Below, in pieces: positions 54,610 to 64,000 of a stretch of 64,000 nt of DNA. A program made the position numbers and the translations under genes. Origin of the DNA: Microdochium bolleyi (lineage: Eukaryota > Ascomycota > Sordariomycetes > Xylariales > Microdochiaceae); NCBI GenBank assembly GCA_001566295.1, contig KQ964256.1:496001-560000 (forward strand), given 5' to 3'. Below the pieces are notes generated by a model. That model was not told where the DNA came from. It saw only the letters and a program-made list of their open reading frames with translations, and did not search any database. The first letter of the stretch is position 1. Each line of letters opens with the position of its first letter.

Positions 54610-57012
54610 TCAACCAAAGTCATCACCAGGCTTGCCAGGATCCCTCTCGTCCTCCGACGGCGCCATCGTCGTCTTCAGCTGCCGCAAAGGGGCCGTCTCC
54701 AGTGCAGGCCTGCTCACGCTGCCCTTCCTGCCCCTCGTGCTGTCCAGCGCCTCGCTCTCCTCGTCAATCATCTCGCTCCCGTGACCCGCACTCCCGTAGC
54801 CACCATCACAATCGCCACCATCGCCATCACCACCATACGCAGCATGGTCAACCTCCCGCAGATGCTCGTTGAGCTGCTGACCGAGGTGCAGCATGTGCCC
54901 ACTGGCCATGGCGAACTTGTCGAGCCCGTGCTGCGTCGGCAGCTCGGAGTACATGAGCCGCGCCTCGTTCAGGCACCGCTGCGCCTGGATGTGCTTGCCC
55001 TGCTCGAGCCACGCCTCGGCCCCGAGGATGCTCCACAGCGCCGACTTGCGCGGCCGCGAGCCCCAGCCCTGTGACCCCAGCCCCTGTTTCGAGGCATAGC
55101 ACACTGCCAGGCGTTCCCTGATCAGCGCGTCGCCGACAGGGCCCGCGATCTTGGACTCGAGCAGGCGGACCCCCCACTTGGCAGCCTCGTCGACGCTGGA
55201 GCCCCCGCGCAGCCGGAGAAGCTCCATTCCGAGCACCAGGCACCGTAGGGTCCCGTAGGGCGCCGTGCATCGCGTCAGGTATGAGTACACGGCCGCCTCG
55301 AACATGGAGTCGAGAGTCTCGGCGCGCGTCTTGGACGACAGGTTCTGTGGCATGATGAGCAGGCTGAGCGCGGCCATCTCGTTGGCGGCGGCGTGGTACC
55401 GCCAAGCCTTGTCGCTGTGGAAGTCGCCCCGGATGATGTCGTACGTCGAGTACGCGAGCTTCCAGTCCCGCAGCATGAAGCAGTAGTCCGCAAGCTTCCT
55501 CATGATGGCCTCCGGAGTGTCATGTCGGTAGAAGCCCAGCGGCTCGTAATTACTGCCGGAGCTCGATCCGGAGCCTGAGGACCTCGAGCTGCTGCCGAAG
55601 CCCCACCGCTTGGTCAGGCCCAGGAATCGTCCCGCCACGCCCTTCCGTTTGGACGCAACCTGGTCGTTCCACAGAGCCACCTGGCGCTCCATGTTTGGTA
55701 TAATCGACTTAGTGACCATCTCCCGCACGAACGTCCGTATGGCCGTGGCGTCGGATTCGAATATGTATTTTGTGGGATCCTCGAAGGCCTCGTCGTCCTC
55801 ACTGCGCTTGATATCCGCCAGCTCCTCTACCGCAGACATCCACTCGCTGCGCGGGAGCGGTATGCTATCGTCATCCGTCTCGGCGCTCTGCGTGCCTCGT
55901 ATCCGCAGCATGTCGCAGTTGAGCCCCAGGTTCCGTCTCATTTGGTCAAACAGCGCCATCGACTTTGTGATGTCGTCCTTCTCCTCGTCGTGCACGAGCA
56001 CGTAATACCGCAGGAATTCTGGGTCGACCCAATTAGGTAGGTGCCTCTCGCCCGTGCTCGTGTCTGTGTACAGACGGCGTAGCGTCTCGATCGGCGAGGC
56101 GGTGCGCGAGCTGATGGCGACTATGCACGCGACTGGGTGCGAGAATGACTCGTGCGGCGCAACAGGCAGTCCGGACAGCAGCCTCCGCATGTACAGCGCA
56201 TAGTACGGCGAGGGCACATCGATATCGAGGCCGTGGTCCGTGCCGCCTGCCGCGTGAGGGTTGTTGAAGAACGCATCCTCCGCGAAGCTGAGATGCCTCT
56301 CGACAACGGCCTCAACCGCTTCGATAGTCTGCCTGCTTAGCTTAGCCGCATCTCCTTGGCTCGCGGATTGCTGCGCCGCTGCCCCGTTCGCGGTGGGCGT
56401 CGTCGGCGTCGCAGGGGTGTTCTTGAGCACGCCCGTCGTCGGCTCTGGGTGCTCGATCTTCTGGCCGAGCGGGGTGAAGTGGACAGAGTAGTCCTCGTAT
56501 GTGCGGCTGGCGCCGTGGCTATCCCTGATGATGACCTTGCCCTGCACGCACTCGCCGTAGGGCCGCAGTAGCTCCCACAGGCCGCCGGGAAATCCTTTCT
56601 CCCTGATCAGCGTCTCGGTGTCTTCGGAGGCGTACACGGCTATGTTGGGCACAAAGGCTCGCAGGATGAGGTTCAGCGGATCGCCCGGACTCTCGCCCGC
56701 GGCTTGTGTCAAGGCCAGAGCATTGTTCTGCGCCCCACCGAAGACCGAGCCAGATACTATCCGCGCCGAGGGCGGTCGGCTGCCGGACGGCGACTGTGGG
56801 CGGGAGCCGGGTGGTGAGAGGGTCGAGGCGTACAGTGACGCGGACTGGAGGGATCGCCGGTCGGAGCGGTCGCGGTAAGGCAGAGTGACTTCGGACTGGG
56901 TTAGCGGGAGGCCGCCTGATATCGTCTGCCGGTTCTTCTGGACGTTCAGGGAGGAGGCTGCCATGGGGGGCGCCGATATTGAGTCGGTCGGGGCGTCATT
57001 GTCGAAGGACAT
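54610..57012 (-). CDS. TRS85: TRAPPIII-specific subunit Trs85 (TRAPPC8 family)
   Basis: A single exon coding 800 residues from the ATG at 57012. The first 120 residues are Ser/Pro-rich and disordered. The family region begins with LILRAFVPNIAVYASEDTE, continues through VHFTPLGQ, LPNWVDPEFLRYYVLVHDE, and KSIIPNMERQVALWNDQVASKRKG, and ends in helical repeats (DYCFMLRDWKLAYSTYDIIRGD). These match TRAPPC8/Trs85, which directs the TRAPPIII complex to make GTP-Ypt1 for autophagy and the Cvt pathway. Length is near the yeast protein (698), with an added N-terminal tail. Confidence 0.9.
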   Translation of the reverse strand: MSFDNDAPTDSISAPPMAASSLNVQKNRQTISGGLPLTQSEVTLPYRDRSDRRSLQSASLYASTLSPPGSRPQSPSGSRPPSARIVSGSVFGGAQNNALALTQAAGESPGDPLNLILRAFVPNIAVYASEDTETLIREKGFPGGLWELLRPYGECVQGKVIIRDSHGASRTYEDYSVHFTPLGQKIEHPEPTTGVLKNTPATPTTPTANGAAAQQSASQGDAAKLSRQTIEAVEAVVERHLSFAEDAFFNNPHAAGGTDHGLDIDVPSPYYALYMRRLLSGLPVAPHESFSHPVACIVAISSRTASPIETLRRLYTDTSTGERHLPNWVDPEFLRYYVLVHDEEKDDITKSMALFDQMRRNLGLNCDMLRIRGTQSAETDDDSIPLPRSEWMSAVEELADIKRSEDDEAFEDPTKYIFESDATAIRTFVREMVTKSIIPNMERQVALWNDQVASKRKGVAGRFLGLTKRWGFGSSSRSSGSGSSSGSNYEPLGFYRHDTPEAIMRKLADYCFMLRDWKLAYSTYDIIRGDFHSDKAWRYHAAANEMAALSLLIMPQNLSSKTRAETLDSMFEAAVYSYLTRCTAPYGTLRCLVLGMELLRLRGGSSVDEAAKWGVRLLESKIAGPVGDALIRERLAVCYASKQGLGSQGWGSRPRKSALWSILGAEAWLEQGKHIQAQRCLNEARLMYSELPTQHGLDKFAMASGHMLHLGQQLNEHLREVDHAAYGGDGDGGDCDGGYGSAGHGSEMIDEESEALDSTRGRKGSVSRPALETAPLRQLKTTMAPSEDERDPGKPGDDFG

Positions 57013-57467
57013 AGATCAGGACTGTTGCGTGTCCAGGAGGGGCGGGAGTCGTGGCGGTCAGTGGAAGCCGGTCGTGCCGCCTCGTGACCAGGTCTGCGAT
57101 ATATGGCGGGCTTTTCGGGGGCGGACGCTTGAGTGTTGTCGCTGCATGTGAGGGATCGGGAGAGTGCTGTACAAAGGAGCAGGCAAGGTTGTTAAACAAG
57201 ACCTGGCGTCGTCGGGACCACGAAATGAGCCATCAGCTTTGGAGCTGGGCCGCGGTGGAGCGCTGGCCACATTGGCGCATGGTGGGGTAAATTCGGGGAT
57301 AAAGTTGACACATTCAAGAGTTTGTTGACTGTTGACCAAAACTGGGACTTGAACTGTGAAACCTTGGTCGAATAAATCTTGTATAGACACTGATAGACCT
57401 GAAATTCATAGCATTGGCGCTATATGTGCACTTCATTGATTGGTAACCCTTCAGAAGTTGACCACTG
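57013..57467. other. Intergenic region
   Basis: TRS85 promoter and MFS gene 3' flank. Nothing is recognised. Confidence 0.5.
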
Positions 57468-59156
57468 CTAATGGGCTTTTGACTGGGCTTCGTCTACAAC
57501 ACCCGCAGTTCCACCACCCACGTCACTCGCATTTCTCTCCCCCGACTCTGCCCTTTTTCTCTCTTCCATCTCCTTCATCTTCTCCTCTCGCCACTTCGGT
57601 CCTTTCTTCTGTATAATCCACAGCACGGGCGAGAACACGCCGAACATGATCCCAATAATGGTGTAAGCCCAGCCAACCCCAATGTGCCCAATAACGTTCT
57701 CGATCACGGCGATTGACACAGCGCCGTACGCACAGCGTATCAGGTTGTTTGCCGCTGTCGCCGAGGCAGGCGTGTCTGGCGTGAGGTCTAGGAGCAGGAT
57801 ATTGTTGACATGGAACGACCCCGTGACGCACATTCCGATGAAGAACGACAGCACCAGGGGCACCGCGATATGCGCTTGGAAGTAGAAAGACCACGCAAAG
57901 CCGATATACACGAGACTGCCCAGTATGATCTGCGGCATGGCAATCTCGACACGGACGCGCTCGATGGGGAAACCGGGCGCTTCGACGCCGGTCTTGCGGT
58001 CGATCGCAATGCCGAGCTTGCGGGCTGTGCGGCGGTAGTTCCAGTCCACGATGTACCCGTTGACCACGGAAGCGACGGTGCAGCCGATACCGAGCGGCAG
58101 GTAGCATAGCCCCAGCTGGAGCTCGTTGAAGCCGTAGGCCTCGAAGAGGCGGGTCGCAAGGGTCGTGGCGACGGCCTGATAGCCGAGGAAGAGCACGCCG
58201 TTGTACAGGAGGAGCATGGCCATCTCCTTGCGTAGGAGAATCTTGAGTGTTATCAGTGGATTCGGCCAGGGGATCTTCCGTTTGGGCCTGGCTGGCTCAT
58301 CCCGGCGCGTCTTCCTTGCCTTGAAGTAGTCTAGCAGGGTCATGTTCCAGCCGCGTGGTGAGATGGATCCATTGCCAACAACATGGCGAGCGGTCTCGGG
58401 CACTGCCAGGACGTATGGGACGAGCCAGGTCACCGTGAAGATGGTGAGAAACCAGAAGATCGCAGGCCATCCAAGGTACTGCGCCAAGATTCCTCCCAGG
58501 ACAGGACCAAGAGACGGACCCATGGTAACACCAGCCCCGACGAAAGCCATATAACGACCTCTCTCGGAGCGCGGCGCGAGGTCGGCCACGACGGCGTAAA
58601 CGAGCGCCAGAGTGCCGCTGGCACCGGTGCTCTGTAGCATACGAAGCACAAGCAGAGTGACATAATCTCGCTGAAGTGCGAGGCCAATATTGGCGCCGAG
58701 GAAAATGATGAAGGCAACAATGAATGCAGGGCGTCGGCCGGCACTGTCGCCAAAGTTGCCAAAGAACATTGGTGCCAGTCCTTGGAACACTGTGTAGGTC
58801 GTCACTGTCAAGTTGATTTGTGCGATGGTGACGCCGAGTTCTTTCGAGAGTGAGGGGATGACAGTAAAGTAGATGTTGCCAGTCATCGGAGACATGAAGG
58901 CGGCGAGAAAGTTCATGGCCACGATCCACCAGATCATCGAAGCCGGAAAGACTGAGTAAGCCGGACCACTGGGGGTCCTCGACAGCGCGGTTTCGGCATC
59001 CCGGCCTGGTAAGGCAGGCGTCGCCTCTGCGTCAACATCTTGAGAGTTGACTGTGCTCGTAGCCTCGTTGCGAACCAAATTCGATGGCTGCTCCGTGGTC
59101 AGAGGCGGAGCTTGATCGACGGGCGGTGACTGCTTCTGATTGGTGCTAGACATCAT
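57468..59156 (-). CDS. MFS drug:H+ antiporter, DHA1 family (QDR/FLR-like)
   Basis: A single exon coding 562 residues; the ATG at 59156 is followed at once by a second. An 85-residue cytoplasmic leader precedes twelve predicted helices. Visible marks: NIYFTVIPSLSKELGVTIAQINLTVT in helix 1 (in two blocks), FGDSAGRRPAFI as motif A, GASGTLALVYAVVADLAPRSERGRYM around helices 4-5, and GPSLGPVLGG as motif C of antiporters. NGYIVDWNYRR after helix 8 and HVNNILLLDLTPDTPASATAANN are typical of the fungal Qdr1-3/Dtr1 branch, which exports drugs, polyamines or dityrosine. The substrate is unknown. It is divergent from UFE1. Confidence 0.88.
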   Translation of the reverse strand: MMSSTNQKQSPPVDQAPPLTTEQPSNLVRNEATSTVNSQDVDAEATPALPGRDAETALSRTPSGPAYSVFPASMIWWIVAMNFLAAFMSPMTGNIYFTVIPSLSKELGVTIAQINLTVTTYTVFQGLAPMFFGNFGDSAGRRPAFIVAFIIFLGANIGLALQRDYVTLLVLRMLQSTGASGTLALVYAVVADLAPRSERGRYMAFVGAGVTMGPSLGPVLGGILAQYLGWPAIFWFLTIFTVTWLVPYVLAVPETARHVVGNGSISPRGWNMTLLDYFKARKTRRDEPARPKRKIPWPNPLITLKILLRKEMAMLLLYNGVLFLGYQAVATTLATRLFEAYGFNELQLGLCYLPLGIGCTVASVVNGYIVDWNYRRTARKLGIAIDRKTGVEAPGFPIERVRVEIAMPQIILGSLVYIGFAWSFYFQAHIAVPLVLSFFIGMCVTGSFHVNNILLLDLTPDTPASATAANNLIRCAYGAVSIAVIENVIGHIGVGWAYTIIGIMFGVFSPVLWIIQKKGPKWREEKMKEMEERKRAESGERNASDVGGGTAGVVDEAQSKAH

Positions 59157-59968
59157 CAAGAGTTGACACTTTGTCTGCAACTACAGGGGAAGCGTCCGCC
59201 TGGCCGTTGGGCATAGATGTTGTCGAGGAGGTTTGACGGCACGCGACACATCTCCAGATTCTGGATACAGGGTCGGCAAGTTGACAGTCATTGTAGAGAG
59301 GCAAAAGACCGGGCATAGCGCCGGAAGATGAGCGATGGGAAGGCTCCTCTTTTACCAATCCCCATCCCATGTTCATGGGGAATGAATGTGCTGGTGGAGC
59401 CGAACGACATCGGACGTGATGAGCATCCCCAGAGAGCAGGGGGCGGCACCAGCCGCCCTAGAAACAAGCTTTTGTCATCGTATGAATACCTCAATCGCTA
59501 GTCGACGCAGCGCAAAAAGCACCCAGCAAGCAGGATTGGTGCATGAAGGGCGAGTTCGGGGCGGCGCAAAGCCGGACGTCGGTCGGCGATAAGCCGGGCG
59601 TAGAAGAACTGGCGAGAGTAGAGGCCCAAACTGGATGTGATTGGCAAGAGTTGTCACTTTGTCGGGCTGAAGAGTCCGACAAGTGAGCATGGTGGAGACC
59701 AGGAGACGTCACTGTCCCCGTCCCAGGCCAGACATCGAGTGCGCAGAGCTGACCTTATCGATACGCACAACAGCCAAGTACTCAAGTGGTGCTTCGTGGT
59801 GGGCTGCGGGCAAGCACGCCCGCATGCTTGCTGGCCTTTAGCTCGAACCAGGAACAAGCCAATACGTCAGTCGACACAGGCCCCCATCGTTCACGATCAC
59901 CAAACAACGACACGCACCGACTCCCAGCGGCCTTGCACTTCAAACATGTCCATGCTGGCTATAGGAAC
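59157..59968. other. Divergent promoter region between the MFS gene and UFE1
   Basis: No gene is supported. No clear TATA element or repeat was noticed. Confidence 0.5.
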
Positions 59969-61232
59969 ATGACAGATCTAACGCCCGCCTTCGCGGGCCT
60001 TCTCCAGCAGCACGGCAAGCAGCTCAAGCCGAGGACATTCAGCGCCGACAACCTCGACGACTTCCTCAAAGAGGCCTACAAAATAGTACGAGACCCTCCT
60101 CACACCAACTGCACCATTCAGAAGTCACTGACGAGGCATATCTTCATGTCCAGAACGAACACATTGTCTCGCTACACCGTGACCTGCGCAGCATACGACA
60201 GTCATATCTCTCCACCGCACAGCCCCGCCGGACGCAGCTCCGCGCCGGACAACAACACAATGATCGCTTCACGTCGTCAGCCGGCTCCGCGAAACCCATG
60301 AGCGACCGCGACCGCGAGAAGGTCGACGCCGACGCGAAGCAGATGCTACGCAAGCTCAACGCGAGCATCAAGGGCCTGCGCGAAACGGAAGAGGTCCGGC
60401 ACGAGACAGAGATCGCGCTGATCACACAGAAGTACGGCGGCGGGCGGGGGTTCAGCCTGGCAAAACAATGGGTGGCCGGCGGGCTCGCGAGCAGCAGCAG
60501 CAGTAGCAAGTCGAACGAGCAGGCGGCCGCCGAGGACCGGGAGAAGGCCGTCAGCACGCACCGCGGCAGCGTGCTGTGGATGCTCGGGCAGCGGTTGCAG
60601 AACTGCATCGCGACACAGCAGGAGATGATGGAGATCCGGATCTCCAGGGAGATGGAGAAGAACCGCAGCGTGCTGGCCAAGGCGCGGGCACCACCGGAAA
60701 TGACTGCGCTGCGGGCGATGATGGAGCCGGGGGATGGGACATCGTCCAGTGGTGGAGGCGGTGCTGCGGCGGAGATGGGGAGGAGGGCGGACGAAGAGGC
60801 GCAGAAGTCGGCGGCCGCGTACAACCCGGTATCGGACCTGACGGACGAGCAGATTCAGATGTTTCAGCAGGAGAATGCTGATATGCTACGGCACTACGAA
60901 AGCACGCTGGACCAGGTCAGGTATGTGACAGCCATGCCCAGCCAAAATGCCGTTTCTCTCTGAGCTGACATTGCCTACTTTGAAACTGCAGGACCGCACA
61001 GAAGTCGCTCATTGAGATATCAGAGCTGCAGACGCAGCTGGTGGACAACCTGACGACCCAGTCGGCCAATATTGACCTGTTGATGGCGGACTCGAGCAAC
61101 ACGACCGAGAATGTGGGCGGAGGTAACAAGCAACTGAAGCAGGCGACGCAGAAGCCTAGCACAGCCAAGTACACGTTCTACGCGACGTGCGGGCTGTGCG
61201 CGTTCCTGGTGGTGTGGGATCTGATAATATGA
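59969..61232 (+). CDS. UFE1: ER t-SNARE Ufe1 / syntaxin-18 family
   Basis: Exons 59969-60085, 60154-60920 and 60992-61232 give 374 residues. The start MTDLTPAFAGLL and splice KI|NEHIVSLHRDLRSIRQSYL match the N-terminal syntaxin-18 domain. The middle contains Ser-rich and charged helices. The SNARE helix runs from about 285 to 345, with the central Gln in NLTTQSANIDLL, and ends in a tail anchor (TFYATCGLCAFLVVWDLII) with almost no lumenal residues. This Qa-SNARE receives retrograde Golgi-to-ER vesicles with Sec20, Use1 and Sec22, and is essential in yeast. Length is close to the family norm (about 350). Confidence 0.9.
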
Positions 61233-62818
61233 TAAGAAAGAAAGAGAGGCCCCTGGCTGCGAACGGAAATCTGTCCCGCGGAATGACTTGCCCGCCTTGA
61301 TGAAGGGGTTACAAAACGCAGTGAATCTTTGTTACGGCTGAACAAAGTCCCTCACGTCCTGGCAGGAAGATCTCTAAGTTTCTTCTTGCAGGTACAGTCA
61401 GAAGGGGTACCTCGGGGAAGACACGCATGTATGTAGTTCTGATGTCTTAGAGCGATGGATAACTGCCGACTATCCTCGGCCAACGGTTCGAAAACCCGCA
61501 AACGAGTACGATACCCCGGACGGGCGAATGCGGAGATAGCTCGCAGTTCAAGCGGCATCTCCTCACTGTGTCGGCGCATTTGCCGAGAGCGCACAGTGCC
61601 ACACAGTGCGCGGCGGACGGCTAGTCCGGGCTGGGGCGGGAGCCTCGGCCTGCGACCTGGAGCATCTGACAACCGGCTGCGGTGAAGTGTGGGTTACCGA
61701 GCGGGCGTCATATGTCATTGTAGTGGCAGAGCTTGTGATGCGATGCTAGAAAGAGCAGCTCTGCTCCACGCGCGCCCCGTGACATGGGAAGCTTGTGACA
61801 CCTGTGCTTTTCTGTGCTGTCTTTCCACACCAGTGCGACGAGATTCCTTCTTTTCCTCTTCACGATCCACGACTCCGTTCCTGCGACAAGTACAGTCACT
61901 ATTACCCCATCGATTACTCCATACGTCCACCGAAGCGAAGAAAATTCTCTGACGCGACAGAGCTGTGACGCCGCGTGACTCTAAGCGCTCCACTCGCACG
62001 GCGCCGTCAATCAGCACACGAACACGCCATCTCATCGGACTGTGTCGCCTGTTCCGTTGCAGCACGCTCTCGGTCGCTTCGCCGTTCTCGCCAGACTCCA
62101 ATCATTTTGAGGGGAGTTCCCAAAACCACTGTGAGTGTTTCACAGCTATTTGTAGTTCAAGTGCGTCAAATTCCTCAGAGCCGCGTGCAACAATTGTCCC
62201 AAGGTGAGCTGCATCTGCATCTCCCAGAGGGCAGTGGCAGTGGTGAATAAGCACAGCGCCGATTGGGCGGCCGCCTGTGGGAGACGCACCGTTGCGTTGC
62301 AGGGGCTCCGCTGTCGGCTCCGGGTCCTGCAGCGCCTTGCAGTTCCGGTACCGTAATAGCGCCATCCACCAGACGGGGAACAGCCCCAACCCCAACACCC
62401 GAGCGGGCAGACAGATGTCCAGGTACAAGGCACGCGGGACCAAGTGCCCTCGTTCTGTTGCGGCGTCCTGTCTGGCAGGAAAGCAGGCAAAGATGGGAGA
62501 TTACGGCGAGGAAGAACACGTTTGGGACATGAAACTTGAAAGGGTTCAGTTATTTGCTGACACGGAAGATAACAGAAGAGGACAGTGAAGCACCAGACTC
62601 GCCTGGCCCGCTCTTCCCCCGCAGCCAATTCAGCCTGTTGCCGGTCGTTCCTGCCTGCTGCCGCAACACGCGAGTGACGCACAGCGCCTGCAGTCCTCCG
62701 TACTCCCCGTCTGTACTCCGGAACACGCACACCAGGCACGCCCCCGGCACCTCTGCCTTATAAGCCTTGCCCCGCCATAGCTTCCCCAAAAGATTCCTCC
62801 GCCCTGGTCTTCTCGAAC
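61233..62818. other. Intergenic region upstream of the aminotransferase
   Basis: About 1.6 kb without a supported gene. A TATA-like CTTATAAG lies near 62756-62763, about 60 bp before the aminotransferase ATG. A near B-box string at 61485 has an over-long loop and is not a tRNA. Confidence 0.5.
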
Positions 62819-64000
62819 ATGTCTTCGTCCAAGCCCTCTCAATCCTCCACATCCTCGCTCGCCAGAGTAAAGAACATTGCCGGCCACATGTCGTCTCCCG
62901 CAGCAACCAGCTTCACGGCCCAGGTCGTCCCTCAGGCCCCGGAGGATCCCCTCTTCGGCCTGATGGCGGCCTACCGCGCCGACAACGCCCCCAACAAGGT
63001 CGATCTCGTACGTTGTCCTCGGCTCATGGCGAAAACCATATCCTGTCGAGAGAGCAAGACCTGCTGACCAATATTCTCTGCGTTACGTAGGGTATCGGTG
63101 CTTACCGCGATAACAATGCCAAGCCCTGGGTCCTCCCCGTCGTCAAGAAGGTACAAATACACCACCCCACAGCACACGACCAGCCTACGATATTCTCTGC
63201 GCAAGCACCAACTAACTCACCTCTTGCTCACAGGCCGACGAGATCCTTCGCAACGACCCCGAGCTCAACCACGAATATGCCCCGATTGCCGGAATCCCAG
63301 CCTTCACTGGCAAGGCCGCCGAGCTGATCCTTGGAGGCGCCGACTCGCCTGCCATCAAGGAGAAGCGAGTCACCTCCATCCAGACCATCTCGGGCACCGG
63401 CGCTGTCCACCTGGGCGCCCTGTTCCTCGCCAAGTTCTTCCCCGGCACCAAGAAGGTGTACCTCTCCAATCCGACCTGGGCCAACCACAACCAGATCTTC
63501 TCCAACGTCGGCATCCCGATCGCCCAGTACCCCTACTTCGACAAGAAGACACGAGGCCTCGATTTTGAGGGCATGAAGCAGGCCCTGCTCAACGCCGAGG
63601 ACAAGTCCATCATCCTGCTGCACGCCTGCGCCCACAACCCCACCGGTGTCGACCCGACCTTCGACCAGTGGAAGGAGATTGCCCAGATCATGCGGCAAAA
63701 GTCACACTTCCCCTTCTTCGACACAGCCTACCAGGGCTTCGCCACTGGCGACCTCATGAAGGATAACGCCGCGGTGCGGTACTTTGTCGAGCAAGGATTC
63801 GAGCTGCTCGTCGCCCAGAGCTTCGCCAAGAACTTCGGCCTCTACGGCGAGAGAGCCGGCTGCTTCCACGTCGTGACTGGCCCGGCGTCGGACGCCCAGG
63901 AGACCATCAAGCGCATCGCCTCCCAGCTCGCCATCCTCCAGCGCTCCGAGATCAGCAACCCGCCGCTGTACGGTGCGCGCATCGCCAGCACGGTGCTCAA
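62819..64000 (+). CDS. Aspartate aminotransferase, 3' end cut off by the window edge
   Basis: Exons 62819-63007, 63091-63150 and 63234 to the window end code 338 residues so far; all splices are phase 0. Class I PLP aminotransferase marks: PEDPLFGLMAAYRADNAP with NKVDLGIGAYRD across intron 1 (substrate-binding), SGTGAVHLGA, NPTWANHNQIF, HACAHNPTGVDPT, DTAYQGFATGD, and the PLP lysine in AQSFAKNFGLYGERAG. It converts aspartate and 2-oxoglutarate to oxaloacetate and glutamate. The N-terminal 35 residues are Ser/Arg/Lys-rich without acidic residues (SSSKPSQSSTSSLARVKNIA), which may be a weak mitochondrial presequence; cytosolic location is also possible. About 100 residues are missing. Confidence 0.93.

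Noticed and set aside
61483..61496. GGTTCGAAAACC, a B-box-like string
   Set aside because: The loop is one base too long and flanking arms do not pair.

Overview
The window is nuclear DNA of a filamentous ascomycete, most likely a Sordariomycete. The genes are single transcription units in both orientations. Many are split by short introns of 50-100 bp with GT-AG borders and CTAAC/CTGAC-type branch sites. The families are typically fungal: rhodopsin-like membrane protein, Zn2Cys6 regulator, HET domain, Trs85, Pep7/Vac1, Dbp7, Ufe1. The base composition is GC-rich, so most long open frames antisense to the real genes are shadows. No rRNA, tRNA, transposon or CRISPR feature could be supported.

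Left part (1-25.2 kb): a truncated secreted type-B carboxylesterase; an unusually long (4.1 kb) divergent intergenic region; a fungal rhodopsin-domain membrane protein; Pep7/Vac1 endosomal tether head-to-head with Met8 (siroheme synthesis); an unknown acidic conserved protein; a small cysteine-rich protein divergent from a Zn2Cys6 transcription factor; an OM14-like mitochondrial outer-membrane protein whose start codon appears to be split by an intron; and a maltose-use pair, GH13 alpha-glucosidase plus maltose-type permease. This pair is transcribed divergently from a 1.3 kb region carrying five copies of an AACTCCGCC element.

Middle part (25.2-51.5 kb): an accessory-looking island with large intergenic spaces. 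It holds a DUF7587-like protein with ADP-ribosyltransferase-like motif order and a charged KDD tail, a SAM methyltransferase, a secreted Thr-rich/Cys-rich protein, a HET-domain protein divergent from a multi-pass membrane protein, a second secreted carboxylesterase, and seven members of one BTB/POZ family. The seven share a short basic first exon and one phase-2 intron. Three look broken: a nonsense codon in one and single-base frameshifts in two. A fourth needs a GC-AG intron. Neighbouring members resemble each other most, which suggests local duplication followed by decay. This birth-and-death BTB array is the most interesting feature of the window.

Right part (51.5-64 kb): conserved housekeeping genes resume: Dbp7 DEAD-box helicase (60S ribosome biogenesis), Trs85 (TRAPPIII), an MFS drug:H+ antiporter, Ufe1 ER t-SNARE, and the 5' part of an aspartate aminotransferase that runs off the end. 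Gene identities rest on motifs read by eye, and exon borders were chosen by splice consensus and frame arithmetic. No database search was possible.
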